A DNA stretch of 64,000 nucleotides from Streptomyces sp. ITFR-16 (GTDB taxonomy: Bacteria; Actinomycetota; Actinomycetes; Streptomycetales; Streptomycetaceae), in NCBI RefSeq assembly GCF_031844705.1, contig NZ_CP134609.1, forward strand, positions 3,162,001-3,226,000, in the 5' to 3' direction. Each line of letters starts with the position of its first letter. Positions within the stretch are counted from its first letter, which is position 1. The translations under genes and the position numbers were made by a program. The notes beneath the pieces were generated by a model, which saw only the letters and a list, made by a program, of their open reading frames with translations, was not told the origin of the DNA and made no database searches. Positions 38,423 through 47,282 of this stretch are shown piece after piece.

Positions 38423-39513
38423 GAGTACAGGTTGTCCTTGCTGACCTCGTGCACATGGTCGTGGTCGTGGGCGCCGGGGACATGGGGCTCGGTCACCGGC
38501 AGCGAGGAGTCCGCCGACAGCTCCAGGTCGGAGGCGGCGCGGTTCCTGGCCACCATCTCGGCGCCCAGCGCGGCGACCATCGCCCCGTTGTCGGTGCACA
38601 GGCCCGGACGCGGCACGCGCAGCCGGATGCCGGCCTTCTCGCAGCGCTCCTGGGCCAGCGCCCGCAGCCGGGAGTTGGCCGCGACACCGCCGCCGATCAT
38701 CAGGTGGTCGACGCCCTCGTCCTTGCAGGCGCGCACGGCCTTGCGGGTGAGCACGTCCACCACGGCCTCCTGGAAGGACGCCGCCACATCCCGTACCGGC
38801 ACCTCCTCGCCCGCCGCGCGCTTCGCCTCGATCCAGCGGGCCACCGAGGTCTTCAGGCCGGAGAAGGAGAAGTCGTAGGCCGGGTCGCGCGAGCCGCTCA
38901 GACCGCGCGGGAACGCGATGGCCTTCGGATCGCCCTCCTTGGCGAGCCGGTCGATGACCGGGCCGCCGGGGAAGCCCAGGTCCAGCACCCGGGCGATCTT
39001 GTCGAAGGCCTCGCCGGCCGCGTCGTCGATGGTCGCGCCCAGCGGCCGTACGTCGGCGGTGATGTCGGGCGCGAGCAGCAGCGAGGAGTGTCCGCCGCTG
39101 ACCAGCAGTGCCATCGTCGGCTCGGGCAGCGGGCCGTGCTCCAGCTGGTCGACGCAGATGTGCGAGGCGAGGTGGTTGACCCCGTAGAGCGGCTTGTTCA
39201 GCACGTAGGCGTACGCCTTGGCCGCCGAGACGCCGACGAGCAGGGCGCCGGCGAGCCCGGGGCCCGCCGTGACGGCGATGCCGTCGAGGTCCCGGCCGCT
39301 GACCCCGGCCTCCTTCAGCGCGCGCTCGATGGTGGGGACCATCGCCTCCAGATGCGCGCGCGAGGCGATCTCCGGGACGACCCCGCCGAAGCGGGCGTGC
39401 GTGTCGACGCTGGACGCGACGGCGTCGGCGAGCAGCGTCGTCCCCCGGACGATGCCGACGCCGGTTTCGTCGCAGGAGGTCTCGATGCCGAGTACGAGCG
39501 GTTCGTCAGCCAT
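38419..39513 (-). CDS. tsaD: tRNA N6-threonylcarbamoyladenosine transferase TsaD
   Basis: Transfers the threonylcarbamoyl group from TC-AMP to A37 of ANN-decoding tRNAs; an essential ASKHA-fold enzyme in the cytoplasm. 364 aa, with [14 protein letters not shown] at the start, the metal-binding NHLASH near residues 115-120, the SGGHSSL phosphate segment and [11 protein letters not shown]. The C-terminal 40 residues are unusual, including HDHDHVHE. It is the third gene of tsaB-rimI-tsaD, with start and stop codons overlapping both neighbours. Confidence 0.97.
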   Translation of the reverse strand: MADEPLVLGIETSCDETGVGIVRGTTLLADAVASSVDTHARFGGVVPEIASRAHLEAMVPTIERALKEAGVSGRDLDGIAVTAGPGLAGALLVGVSAAKAYAYVLNKPLYGVNHLASHICVDQLEHGPLPEPTMALLVSGGHSSLLLAPDITADVRPLGATIDDAAGEAFDKIARVLDLGFPGGPVIDRLAKEGDPKAIAFPRGLSGSRDPAYDFSFSGLKTSVARWIEAKRAAGEEVPVRDVAASFQEAVVDVLTRKAVRACKDEGVDHLMIGGGVAANSRLRALAQERCEKAGIRLRVPRPGLCTDNGAMVAALGAEMVARNRAASDLELSADSSLPVTEPHVPGAHDHDHVHEVSKDNLYS

Positions 39514-40040
39514 CAGTCAGTCTCTGTTTCCTGTACGTGCCCTTGTACGTCTTCGTGTACGTCTTCGTGTACATGGAGGCGCATGACGAGTGCGTCGATG
39601 TTGCCCGGCTGGTAGTAGCCGCGCCGGAAGCCGATCGGTTCGAAGCCGAAGCGTTCGTACAGCTTCTGCGCCCGGGTGTTGTCGACCCGGACCTCCAGCA
39701 GCACCTCGGCGCACTCGAAGGCCGTGGCGTGCTTGAGCAGATCGGTCAGCAGCTCCGAGCCGAGCCCGCCGCCCCAGTGGTCGCGGGTGACCCCGATCGT
39801 CTGGACGTCGGCGAGGTCACCGGCCGCCGCGAGGCCCGCGTACCCGACGATCCGCCCGCTGACCGGGTCCTCGGCGACCACATAGCGGCGGGTCGCCTGC
39901 GGGCCGCGGGCGTGCGCCAGCTCGGACCAGAACATCCCGGCCGACCAGGCGTCGTCCGGGAACAGCTCGTGCTCCAGGTCGAGCACCGCGTCGATGTCCC
40001 ACCAGCGCATCTCGCGCAGCACTGCGGTCGTGGCGGTCAC
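39513..40040 (-). CDS. rimI: Ribosomal protein alanine N-acetyltransferase RimI
   Basis: 175-aa GNAT acetyltransferase, in the tsaB-tsaD operon as in most actinobacteria; the RimI family acetylates the N-terminus of ribosomal protein S18. The acetyl-CoA motif is [22 protein letters not shown] (about residues 96-117), with [20 protein letters not shown] near the C-terminus. The tail [16 protein letters not shown] is encoded by near-identical repeats of a TACGTCTTCGTG unit (plus strand, about 39545-39570) and is not part of the fold. Confidence 0.95.
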   Translation of the reverse strand: MTATTAVLREMRWWDIDAVLDLEHELFPDDAWSAGMFWSELAHARGPQATRRYVVAEDPVSGRIVGYAGLAAAGDLADVQTIGVTRDHWGGGLGSELLTDLLKHATAFECAEVLLEVRVDNTRAQKLYERFGFEPIGFRRGYYQPGNIDALVMRLHVHEDVHEDVQGHVQETETD

Positions 40041-40699
40041 TTCGGCGTGACCACCTTGTAGTTCTTCGGGACCTGCGCGTCGGGCCTGCGGAGGTAGAGC
40101 GGCTGCGGCGGCAGCAGCTCGCCGCCCGCCGCGAGGCGTTCGGCGGCCAGCGCGGCGAGCGCACCGGCGGCGACGTGCTCGGGCCCGCGCGCGTCCGGGA
40201 AGGCGTCGGGGTAGAGCACCGCGCCCGCCCCGACGACGGGGAGCCCTTCGAGCTGTGCGGCGATGTCGGCGGGCCGGTCGACGGAGGGTTCACCGGTATG
40301 GGTGCGGGCGTCCTCGTAGCGCGCCCAGTACACCTCCTTGCGGCGGGCGTCCGTCGCGACGGCGAACGGGCCCTCGACGCCCGCCTGCCCGGCGGCGTAC
40401 GCGAGACCGTCCAGGGTGCACAGCCCGTGCACGGGCACGGAGAGCACCGAGCCGAATGTCGCGGCCGTCACCAGTCCGACGCGCAGCCCGGTGTACGGGC
40501 CGGGGCCGACGCCCACGACCACGCCCGTCACGGCGTCGAGCTTCACCCCGGCCTCGGCGAGCACACGGTCGACGGCGGGCAGCAGCAGCTCCCCGTGCCG
40601 GCGGGCGTCGACCTGACCGGACTCGGCGACGACGCGGGTCCCGTCGTGCAGGGCGACGGTGACGGCGGGGGTGGCGGTATCCATAGCGAGCAAGAGCAC
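40037..40699 (-). CDS. tsaB: t6A biosynthesis protein TsaB
   Basis: 220-aa ASKHA-fold partner that activates and stabilises TsaD; it lacks a catalytic site of its own. Starts LLLAMDTATPAVTVALHDG; TGVVVGVGPGPYTGLRVGLVTA (about residues 57-78) is the family core. GTG 40699 opens the operon with tsaB, rimI and tsaD on the minus strand. The TsaE partner is encoded separately at 41833-42396. Confidence 0.95.
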   Translation of the reverse strand: MLLLAMDTATPAVTVALHDGTRVVAESGQVDARRHGELLLPAVDRVLAEAGVKLDAVTGVVVGVGPGPYTGLRVGLVTAATFGSVLSVPVHGLCTLDGLAYAAGQAGVEGPFAVATDARRKEVYWARYEDARTHTGEPSVDRPADIAAQLEGLPVVGAGAVLYPDAFPDARGPEHVAAGALAALAAERLAAGGELLPPQPLYLRRPDAQVPKNYKVVTPK

Positions 40700-40879
40700 G
40701 CAAACAGCCTACGGCTCCGGCGCGGCGGAAACGGCGCCCCGTCCGGCGTCCCGGGACGGGGGGCCGCGGCTGCTACCGTCACCGGGTATACGCGGAGTAC
40801 GTGTAAACGCTTGTACGACATACGGCGCGCGGCACGTTCCGCGCCATGACGGCACACGACGGCGAAAGAGGCACGCACG

Positions 40880-41440
40880 GTGGCAAGGGGCAGCTCGGGA
40901 ATCGTGGCCGCGCTCACCGCGGCGGCCCTCGCCGCGGTCGGCTTCCTGGCCTACCAGGCGTCGGCGAACGCCCCTGACCGCCTCGGCGCCAAGCCGAAGG
41001 CGTCCAGCAGCGCGCCCGCGACGGGCGGCCACGCCAAGCCGAAGCCGAAGAAGGACCCTCTCGCCGTCCCCGCCGCGTCCGGCCACGGCATGCGCGTCGT
41101 GTACGCGCTGGGCGACCGCCGGGTGTGGCTGGTCGACGCCAAGGGCAAGTCCACCCGGACCTTCAAGGTCATGCCGAGCGCGGTCCACGCCCTGCCGGGC
41201 ACCTATCAGGTGACCTCGCGCTCCGGAAAGGTGACGGGCTCGGACGGGGTGCCGATCGAGCACGTGGTGCGGTTCGCGACGACGAACGACGTGGCGATCG
41301 GCTTCAGCGCGGCCCAGGACGGCTCACTGGAGAGCCCGGACCCGACCCTGAAGGCGGGCGGCGTCCGCATGAGCCGCGAGGACGGCAACGCGATCTGGAC
41401 GTTCGCCACGGTGGGCGTCAAGGTCGTCGTGGTCCCGTAG
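40880..41440 (+). CDS. YkuD (L,D-transpeptidase)-like protein without catalytic Cys and His
   Basis: 186-aa exported protein: membrane anchor or signal (VAALTAAALAAVGFLAYQAS, residues 7-26), a Lys/Pro linker, then a YkuD-like fold (VVYALGDRRVWLVDAKGKSTRTFKV, LPGTYQVTSRSG). The usual catalytic end SHGC-[VI]-R-[ML] reads KAGGVRMSREDGNAIW here, and the upstream HG motif reads IGFSA. Both catalytic residues are missing, while the surrounding sequence is well kept, so a binding or structural role at the wall is more likely than transpeptidation. The ATG at 40880 is preceded by AAAGAGGCACGC. Confidence 0.82.
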   Translation: MARGSSGIVAALTAAALAAVGFLAYQASANAPDRLGAKPKASSSAPATGGHAKPKPKKDPLAVPAASGHGMRVVYALGDRRVWLVDAKGKSTRTFKVMPSAVHALPGTYQVTSRSGKVTGSDGVPIEHVVRFATTNDVAIGFSAAQDGSLESPDPTLKAGGVRMSREDGNAIWTFATVGVKVVVVP

Positions 41441-41483
41441 CGGTTCGAGCCCGCAGAATCAGCCCGTCGAGCCCGCGAAAATC

Positions 41484-41506
41484 AAGCCCGTCCGGCGATT
41501 GAGGAC
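41484..41506. repeat. Dispersed intergenic repeat, copy 2
   Basis: Copy of the AAGCCCGTCCGGCGATTGAG-type element, followed by GAC, 43 bp after the stop of the YkuD-like gene. Compare the copies at 27263, 49243 and 49319. Confidence 0.9.
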
Positions 41507-41549
41507 ATCTTTGACGGCGCCGGCAACGGCCCGCACTCGCCCCCGGGCA

Positions 41550-41705
41550 TCAACCCCGCTTCTGCGCCGACCCCTCACGCGGCGCAGGCGCCGCAACGCG
41601 CCGGGGCGGGGTGGAGACCGCACTCGCCGCCGCCCCCGCGGCCAGCAGCTCCCGCATCGTCACGGCCGCCGGCGACGGCCGCACTTCTCGCTCGGATGTC
41701 GGCAT
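41550..41705 (-). CDS. Probable 51-aa peptide gene under an iron box
   Basis: Short reading frame with MPTSEREVRPSPAAVTM at the start and a helix-forming core MRELLAAGAAASAVSTPPRR (residues 17-36), then a Pro/Arg tail. Two points support it: the ideal ribosome site AGGAGG 5 nt before the ATG, and an inverted repeat resembling the DmdR/IdeR iron box 33 bp further upstream, placed where a promoter would be. No signal peptide or lipobox and no Cys. I do not recognise the product. It could be an iron-regulated small protein or leader peptide. It lies between the YkuD-like gene and tsaE. Confidence 0.6.
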   Translation of the reverse strand: MPTSEREVRPSPAAVTMRELLAAGAAASAVSTPPRRVAAPAPREGSAQKRG

Positions 41706-41737
41706 GGACGCCTCCTGAGGCTCCGGTGGAAGGCATA

Positions 41738-41753
41738 GTTAGGTAGACCTAAC
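41738..41753. promoter_or_regulatory. Iron-box-like operator (DmdR/IdeR/DtxR type)
   Basis: GTTAGGT (41738-41744) AG ACCTAAC (41747-41753) is a perfect inverted repeat. On the minus strand the 19-bp window matches the actinobacterial iron-box consensus at 13 of 19 positions by my count. It is AT-rich, suiting a -10 region, and is 33 bp from a start codon with a strong ribosome site. Confidence 0.7.
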
Positions 41754-41832
41754 CGGCTCTCGTCCTCCATGTCACCACGCTTGCCCCGCCCCGCGCAACA
41801 TTTTGCCGACACCGCGTCGGAAACAGGCTCCC

Positions 41833-42396
41833 TCAGACCCCCGTCGCGTCCCAGGGCGCCCACGAGTCCGACCGCAGCCCCGCCCAGCGGGCGCCCACGC
41901 CCACCAGCGTCACCGTGCGCCGCTCGTCGTCCGTGTCGCCGACCGCACGGTCGATCAGCACCTGGAGCCGGTCGTCCGACAGCTCCTCGACCTTGCCGTC
42001 GCCCCACTCGACGACGACCACCGACTCCGGCAGCGACACATCGAGGTCCAGGTCCTCCATCTCGTCGAGCCCGCCGCCCAGTCGGTAGGCGTCGACATGG
42101 ACCAGCGCCGGTCCGCCGGAGAGCGAGGGGTGGACGCGGGCGATCACGAACGTGGGCGAGGTGACCGCGCCCCGGACCCCGAGGCCCTCGCCGAGGCCCC
42201 GGGTCAGGGTCGTCTTCCCGGCCCCCAGCTCGCCGGTGAGCATCACGAGGTCCCCGGGGCGCAGCACGGAGGCGATCCGGCGGCCCAGGGCCTGCATCTG
42301 TTCGGGGGACTCGACGGCCAGGGCGACGGTGACGGTGCCGGGCGCGGCCTCGTACGCGGCGGGCTCAGCCGCCGGGCTGTTGTGCGGTGCTTCCAT
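41833..42396 (-). CDS. tsaE: t6A biosynthesis ATPase TsaE
   Basis: 187-aa P-loop protein that drives the TsaB-TsaD cycle. The Walker A motif is LTGELGAGKTTLTRGL (about residues 53-68); the family segments SPTFVIARVH and ALVHVDAYRLGG follow. ATG 42396 gives 187 aa and overlaps the end of the preceding hydrolase gene by 32 bp, hence translation coupling. Confidence 0.94.
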   Translation of the reverse strand: MEAPHNSPAAEPAAYEAAPGTVTVALAVESPEQMQALGRRIASVLRPGDLVMLTGELGAGKTTLTRGLGEGLGVRGAVTSPTFVIARVHPSLSGGPALVHVDAYRLGGGLDEMEDLDLDVSLPESVVVVEWGDGKVEELSDDRLQVLIDRAVGDTDDERRTVTLVGVGARWAGLRSDSWAPWDATGV

Positions 42397-43624
42397 GCCC
42401 GCCAACGTTAGAGGACTCCGGTACGGCTCCGGCCCGCACCAGCAGGTCCGCGAGCCGGTCGGTCACGGTCTCCGGGTGCTCCAGCATCACCAGATGGCCG
42501 GCGTCCGGGACGATGACCAGTTCCGCGTCCGGCAGCTGGTCCGCGATGGCCTCGCTGTGCGAGCTGGGGGTCACCAGGTCCTTGTCACCGGCCAGGATCA
42601 GCACCGGGACATCGCGGAACAGGGGCAGGGCCGCGCTCTTGTCGTGCTCGGCGAAGGCCGGGTAGAACTCCGCGACCACATCGATCGGTGTGGACTCGAT
42701 GAGCCGCTCCGCGAACCGCTCGACCGCCGGGTCCACGTCCCGCGAGCCGAACGAGTACCGCTTGATCAGCCCGGCGAAGAGGTCCGCGGTCGCCCGCCTG
42801 CCCCGCTCCACCAGCTCCGCCTGCGAGCCGAGCGCCTTCAGCACCCCGGGCAGCACCCGGCGCACCGCGTTCACCCCGGCCACCGGCAGCCCGAAGCTGA
42901 CCTCGTTGAGCTTCCCGCTCGACGTGCCGACGAGCGCGACCGCGGCGACCCGGTCGCGGATCAGCTCGGGGTAGCGGTCGGCGAGCGCCATGATCGTCAT
43001 GCCGCCCATGGAGTGCCCGACCAGCACGAGCGGGCCCTCGGGCGCCGCCGCGTCGATCACGGCCTTGAGGTCGCGGCCCAGCTGGTCGATGCCGACCGGC
43101 ACCCCGCCCCCGGCGCGCGCCTGGGCCCGGCCGCGCTCGGAGCGGCCGTGGCTGCGCTGGTCCCAGTGGACGGTGCGCACGATGCCGCGCAGGGCGGCCC
43201 GCTGGAAGTGCCAGGAGTCCTGGCTGAGGCAGTAGCCATGGCTGAAGACGACGGTCACCGGGGCCGGGGCCTTGCGCCCGAAGAGCCGGCGCCGGCGGGG
43301 ACCGGAGGCGGCGCCGGCGGCCGTACCGCCCGTCCCGGTGCCGCTGCCGGGATCGACCTCGTCGACCTCGTAGTACAGCTCGGTGCCGTCGTCGGCGGTG
43401 GCCCGGCCGGGCAGCCCGCGCAGCGAGCCGTACGGTCCGGTGGCGTCCAGCGCCAGCCGGGCCCGCTTGCGCATGCCCCGGCCGACCGTCAGCCGCTCCA
43501 CCGCGACCCCGGCGGCCGCGCCCGCGGCGATCACGCCTATGGCGGCGCCGGCGATGCCCGCCCGGCGCCAGCCGGCCGCCGAAGCGGCCGCCGCCACCGA
43601 CTCACCTGCGCTGATCTCGCTCAC
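42365..43624 (-). CDS. Alpha/beta hydrolase with N-terminal membrane anchor
   Basis: 419 aa. An N-terminal hydrophobic stretch (GIAGAAIGVIAAGAAAGVAVERL, about residues 23-45) may anchor it. The alpha/beta-hydrolase core has HGYCLSQDSW (oxyanion region), the nucleophile GHSMGG near 202-207 and a catalytic His in PDAGHLVMLEHPE. The function is unknown; the gene is conserved between alr and tsaE in Streptomyces. GTG 43624 is the start. Confidence 0.88.
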   Translation of the reverse strand: MSEISAGESVAAAASAAGWRRAGIAGAAIGVIAAGAAAGVAVERLTVGRGMRKRARLALDATGPYGSLRGLPGRATADDGTELYYEVDEVDPGSGTGTGGTAAGAASGPRRRRLFGRKAPAPVTVVFSHGYCLSQDSWHFQRAALRGIVRTVHWDQRSHGRSERGRAQARAGGGVPVGIDQLGRDLKAVIDAAAPEGPLVLVGHSMGGMTIMALADRYPELIRDRVAAVALVGTSSGKLNEVSFGLPVAGVNAVRRVLPGVLKALGSQAELVERGRRATADLFAGLIKRYSFGSRDVDPAVERFAERLIESTPIDVVAEFYPAFAEHDKSAALPLFRDVPVLILAGDKDLVTPSSHSEAIADQLPDAELVIVPDAGHLVMLEHPETVTDRLADLLVRAGAVPESSNVGGHGSTAQQPGG

Positions 43625-43690
43625 CGTGCCGCGCTCCTCGTCGGTCGTCTCATGTCCGTCAGATCGTGCCTGGTCAGGGGCGCTTCCCGG

Positions 43691-44860
43691 TCACGACCCG
43701 GCCGAGGCGCCGTCCGGTGTCGTGCCGTCCCGGTGGACGCGCGGCACCCGGCCGCTGATCCGGGTGACGATCTCGTACGCGATCGTGCCCGCCGCCCGCG
43801 CCCAGTCCTCGGCGGTCGGCTCGCCCCGGTCGCCGGGTCCGAACAGCACCGCCTCGCTGCCGACCGGCAGCTCGTCCCCGTCGAGATCGACGACGAACTG
43901 GTCCATGGCCACCCGGCCCGCGACCGTCCGCCGGACCCCGCCGACCAGCACCGGGCCGGTGCCGGACGCGTGGCGCGGGACGCCGTCCGCGTACCCCAGG
44001 GGCACCAGGCCGAGGGTGGTCTCCTTGGACGTCGTGTAGTGGTGCCCGTAGCTGATGCCGTGCCCGGCCGGGACGTGCTTGACCAGGGCGACGGACGCGG
44101 ACAGCGTCATCACCGGCCGCAGCCCGAAGTCGGCGGAGGTGCCCAGCTCGGGGCTGGGCGAGATGCCGTACATGGCGATCCCGGTCCGTACGAGGTCGAA
44201 GTGCGACTCGGGGACCGTCAGTGTCGCCGGGGAGTTGGCGATGTGCCGCACCTCGGGCTCGACGCCGGCCTTCTCCGCGTACGCCACCATGTCGCGGAAG
44301 GTGTTCAGCTGGGCGGTGATCGAGGGGTGGCCGGGCTCGTCGGCGCAGGCGAAATGGGACCACAGGCCGGTGATCCGGGCGGTGCCCGCCTGCTCGGCGG
44401 CCCGGGCGGCGGCGACCAGTTCGGGCCAGTCGGCGGGCTGGCAGCCGTTGCGCCCCAGGCCCGTGTCGGCCTTGAGCTGGATACGGGCGGGCCGGCCCGC
44501 ATCCGCCGCCGCCGCAGTGGCCTCGGTGAGCGCCCACAGGCCGCTGACCGACACGTCGATGTCGGCCTCGATCGCCTCGCGCCACGGCCCGCCGGGCGTC
44601 CACAGCCAGCACATCACCCGGCCACCGAGCCCGGCCGCGCGCAGGGCGAGCGCCTCCTGCGGGGTGGCGGTGCCCAGCCAGGTGGCGCCGGCTTCGAGCG
44701 CGGCGTGCGCGCAGGGCACCGCGCCGTGCCCGTAGGCGTCGGATTTGACCACGGCCATGAGTTGCGCGCCGGCGGCCCGGGCACGCAGAACGCGCACGTT
44801 GGCGCGGAGTGCGGCGAGGTCGATCTCGGCACGGGCTCTCAAGGACGCTGTCTCGTTCAT
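43691..44860 (-). CDS. alr: Alanine racemase
   Basis: 389-aa PLP enzyme converting L-Ala to D-Ala for peptidoglycan. The PLP lysine is in VVKSDAYGHG near residue 38; the second catalytic region is RTGIAMYGISP near 245 and the C-terminal Tyr segment YGHHYTTSKETTLGLVPLGYADG. ATG 44860 is chosen; a longer in-frame reading into the DUF488 gene is rejected. It is encoded with other wall and cofactor genes on the minus strand. Confidence 0.96.
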   Translation of the reverse strand: MNETASLRARAEIDLAALRANVRVLRARAAGAQLMAVVKSDAYGHGAVPCAHAALEAGATWLGTATPQEALALRAAGLGGRVMCWLWTPGGPWREAIEADIDVSVSGLWALTEATAAAADAGRPARIQLKADTGLGRNGCQPADWPELVAAARAAEQAGTARITGLWSHFACADEPGHPSITAQLNTFRDMVAYAEKAGVEPEVRHIANSPATLTVPESHFDLVRTGIAMYGISPSPELGTSADFGLRPVMTLSASVALVKHVPAGHGISYGHHYTTSKETTLGLVPLGYADGVPRHASGTGPVLVGGVRRTVAGRVAMDQFVVDLDGDELPVGSEAVLFGPGDRGEPTAEDWARAAGTIAYEIVTRISGRVPRVHRDGTTPDGASAGS

Positions 44861-44910
44861 CGCGCCCAGTGTCTCAGAGCCGTGCGCGCGGACCCGTCCG
44901 GCGGGGCGCG

Positions 44911-45297
44911 TCAGCCGTGGTTGAGGACGTGTTCCACCTGGTCGACGAGGACCGGGACATGGCTGTGCGGGACGTCCTTGACCGCCGTGACCAGCGTCAC
45001 CGGCCCGCCGTCGCGCACCAGCCGCACCAGCTCGTCCACGGCCGCCGTGTGCGCCGGGTCGGCCAGCTCGGCGCGGTAGCGGTCCACGAAGCTGTCGTAC
45101 CGGGTCTCCGAACGGTCCCCGTGGTACCAGGAGCGCAGCTCGTCCGAGGGGGTGATGTCCTTGAGCCAGCGGTCGATCGCGGCCCGCTCCCTGGACACCC
45201 CGCGCGGCCACAGCCGGTCCACCAGGACGCGGGTGCCGTCGCCGTTCTCCCGGGGGTCGTACACCCTGCGGACGCGCAGGCCGTCGGTGCCGCTCAC
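44911..45297 (-). CDS. DUF488-family protein
   Basis: 128-aa protein of the DUF488 (YeaO-like) family: [52 protein letters not shown]. Function is unknown; a role linked to stress or metal has been suggested for relatives but is not established. GTG 45297 gives the expected length. It lies 50 bp upstream of alr and 32 bp downstream of nnr on the same strand. Confidence 0.85.
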   Translation of the reverse strand: MSGTDGLRVRRVYDPRENGDGTRVLVDRLWPRGVSRERAAIDRWLKDITPSDELRSWYHGDRSETRYDSFVDRYRAELADPAHTAAVDELVRLVRDGGPVTLVTAVKDVPHSHVPVLVDQVEHVLNHG

Positions 45298-45329
45298 GGG
45301 CCGTCCCCTCTCGCCGCCTCCAGGATCGC

Positions 45330-46802
45330 TCAGGCCCGTACGTCCCGCCACGCCGCCGCGATGGCCCCGGCCACGTCCTGTGCGGCGACCGCGGAGCCGT
45401 CCGAGGCGTGCCGGGCCGCCAGCCCGTGCAGATAGGCGCCGACCGAGGCGGCGTCGCGCGGGGCGAGGCCCGCGGCCAGCAGCGAGCCCGTCAGCCCGGA
45501 GAGCACGTCACCGCTGCCGGCGGTGGCCAGCCAGGAGGTGCCGGTGGGGTTGACCCGCACCGGTGTGCGCGGGGTGTCCGCGGCGACCAGGGTCGTCGAG
45601 CCCTTGAGCAGGACCGTGGCCCGGAAGCGGGAGGCCAGTTCGCGTACAGCGGCGAGCCGCCCCGCCTCGACCTCCTCGCGCGCGACGCCGAGCAGCGCGG
45701 CGGCCTCCCCGGCGTGCGGGGTGAGGACGGTCGGGGCGGTGCGGGCCTGGACGGCGTCCGCGTCCAGCAGCCGCAGCCCGTCCGCGTCGACCAGCACCGG
45801 CACCTCGGCGGCCAGCACGTCGGAGACCGCGTCCACGGCGTCCGTGCCGTCGCCGAGCCCTGGCCCGACGACCCACGCCTGTACCCGCCCGGCCCTCGAC
45901 GGCGGGCCCGCGTGGACCAGGGTCTCCGGATGGCTCGCGATGACGGCGTCGCCGCCGGGCCCGACGTACCGCACGGCCCCCGCGCCGCCGCGCAGCGCCC
46001 CGGAGACGGCCAGCACCGCCGCGCCCGGGTAGCGCGCGGAGCCGGCGACGATGCCGACGACCCCGCGCCGGTACTTGTCGCTCTCGGCGGAGGGGACGGG
46101 CAGCAGGGCTGCGACGTCCGCGTACTGGAGCGCCTCCAGCTCGGGCACGTCCGGGAGTTCGGCACCGAGCCCGATGTCGACGAGGTGCAGCGCGCCGGCC
46201 CGTTCGGCGGCGGGGTCGACGAGCAGCGCCGGCTTGTACGCGCCGAAGGTGACCGTCGCGTCCGCGCGCACCGCGTCCCCCCGCACCTCGCCGGTGTCGG
46301 CCTCGACGCCGCTCGGCAGGTCGACGGCGACGACGGGCACGGGGTGGGCCGTGTACCGCTCCACGAGCGCGGCCGCCTCCGGCCGCAGCCCGCCGCGCCC
46401 GCCGATGCCCGTGACGGCGTCGACGACGAGGTCGATGTGCCCGCCCCAGTCGCGGTGCGTGTCCGGGGTGACGTCACCGGCGTCCACGACCCGCCCGCCC
46501 GCCGCGCGCAGCGCCGCGCTGCCGCCCTCGTGGGCCCGGCCGGGCGAGACCCGTACGGCCACCACGCCCGCGCCGCGCCGGGCGAGCCGGGCGCCCGCGT
46601 ACAGGGCGTCGCCCCCGTTGTCGCCGCTGCCGACGAGGAGGACGACCCGGGAGCCGTAGACCCGGCCGCCGCGCCGCAGCAGATCGGCGCAGGCGGCGGC
46701 GAGCCCGGCGGCGGCGCGCTGCATCAGCGCACCCTCCGGAAGCCGTGACATCAGGGCCTGTTCGGCGGCCCGTACGGTCGAGACGCTGTAAGCGGTACGC
46801 AT
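45330..46802 (-). CDS. nnr: Bifunctional NAD(P)HX epimerase/dehydratase
   Basis: 490-aa repair enzyme for hydrated NAD(P)H. The N-terminal YjeF_N domain (about 1-200) epimerises NAD(P)HX, with VLLVGSGDNGGDALYAGARLARRG. The C-terminal ribokinase-like domain (about 220-490) dehydrates it, with the ATP/ADP motif TAGSGDVLSGLTGSLLAAG. This fused form is usual in bacteria. ATG 46802 is the start. Confidence 0.95.
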   Translation of the reverse strand: MRTAYSVSTVRAAEQALMSRLPEGALMQRAAAGLAAACADLLRRGGRVYGSRVVLLVGSGDNGGDALYAGARLARRGAGVVAVRVSPGRAHEGGSAALRAAGGRVVDAGDVTPDTHRDWGGHIDLVVDAVTGIGGRGGLRPEAAALVERYTAHPVPVVAVDLPSGVEADTGEVRGDAVRADATVTFGAYKPALLVDPAAERAGALHLVDIGLGAELPDVPELEALQYADVAALLPVPSAESDKYRRGVVGIVAGSARYPGAAVLAVSGALRGGAGAVRYVGPGGDAVIASHPETLVHAGPPSRAGRVQAWVVGPGLGDGTDAVDAVSDVLAAEVPVLVDADGLRLLDADAVQARTAPTVLTPHAGEAAALLGVAREEVEAGRLAAVRELASRFRATVLLKGSTTLVAADTPRTPVRVNPTGTSWLATAGSGDVLSGLTGSLLAAGLAPRDAASVGAYLHGLAARHASDGSAVAAQDVAGAIAAAWRDVRA

Positions 46803-46885
46803 GGGTCCAACGTATGCGGGAACGGCGGCCCGCGCCCCGGCTCGGCGCCCGCCGGCCCGCGCGGGAGCGGGGGCCGATCCCCGGC

Positions 46886-47254
46886 TCAGCCCTCGGCGAT
46901 CACGACCGCCGAGGCGACGCCCGCGTCATGGCTGAGCGAGACGTGCCACTGCCGGACGCCCAGGGCTGCGGCGCGTGCGGCGACCGTGCCGCTCACCCGC
47001 AGCCGGGGCTGCCCGGACTCCTCGACGTACACCTCGGCGTCCGTCCACAGCAGCCCGCCGGGCGCGCCGAGCGCCTTGGCCAGGGCCTCCTTGGCGGCGA
47101 ACCTGGCCGCCAGCGAGGCGATGCCGCGCCGCTCGCCGCCGGGCAGCAGCAGCTCCTGCTCCAGGAACAGGCGCGCGGCCATCTGCGGTGTCCGCTTCAG
47201 CGCCGCGTCGAACCGTTCGATCTCCGCCACATCGATCCCGACCCCGATGATCAC
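46886..47254 (-). CDS. acpS: Holo-[acyl-carrier-protein] synthase
   Basis: 122-aa enzyme that transfers 4'-phosphopantetheine from CoA to ACP. The family motifs are [12 protein letters not shown] (metal-binding Asp) and [13 protein letters not shown] (metal-binding Glu). It sits between glmS and nnr, as in other streptomycetes, with a 28-bp gap to glmS. Confidence 0.96.
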   Translation of the reverse strand: MIIGVGIDVAEIERFDAALKRTPQMAARLFLEQELLLPGGERRGIASLAARFAAKEALAKALGAPGGLLWTDAEVYVEESGQPRLRVSGTVAARAAALGVRQWHVSLSHDAGVASAVVIAEG

Positions 47255-47282
47255 GTACCCACCCTCACTGCTCGCTCACGGC

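Noticed and set aside
43691-45211. Longer alr reading from 45211
   Set aside because: The extra N-terminus overlaps the DUF488 gene and lacks homology; the ATG at 44860 gives the known length.
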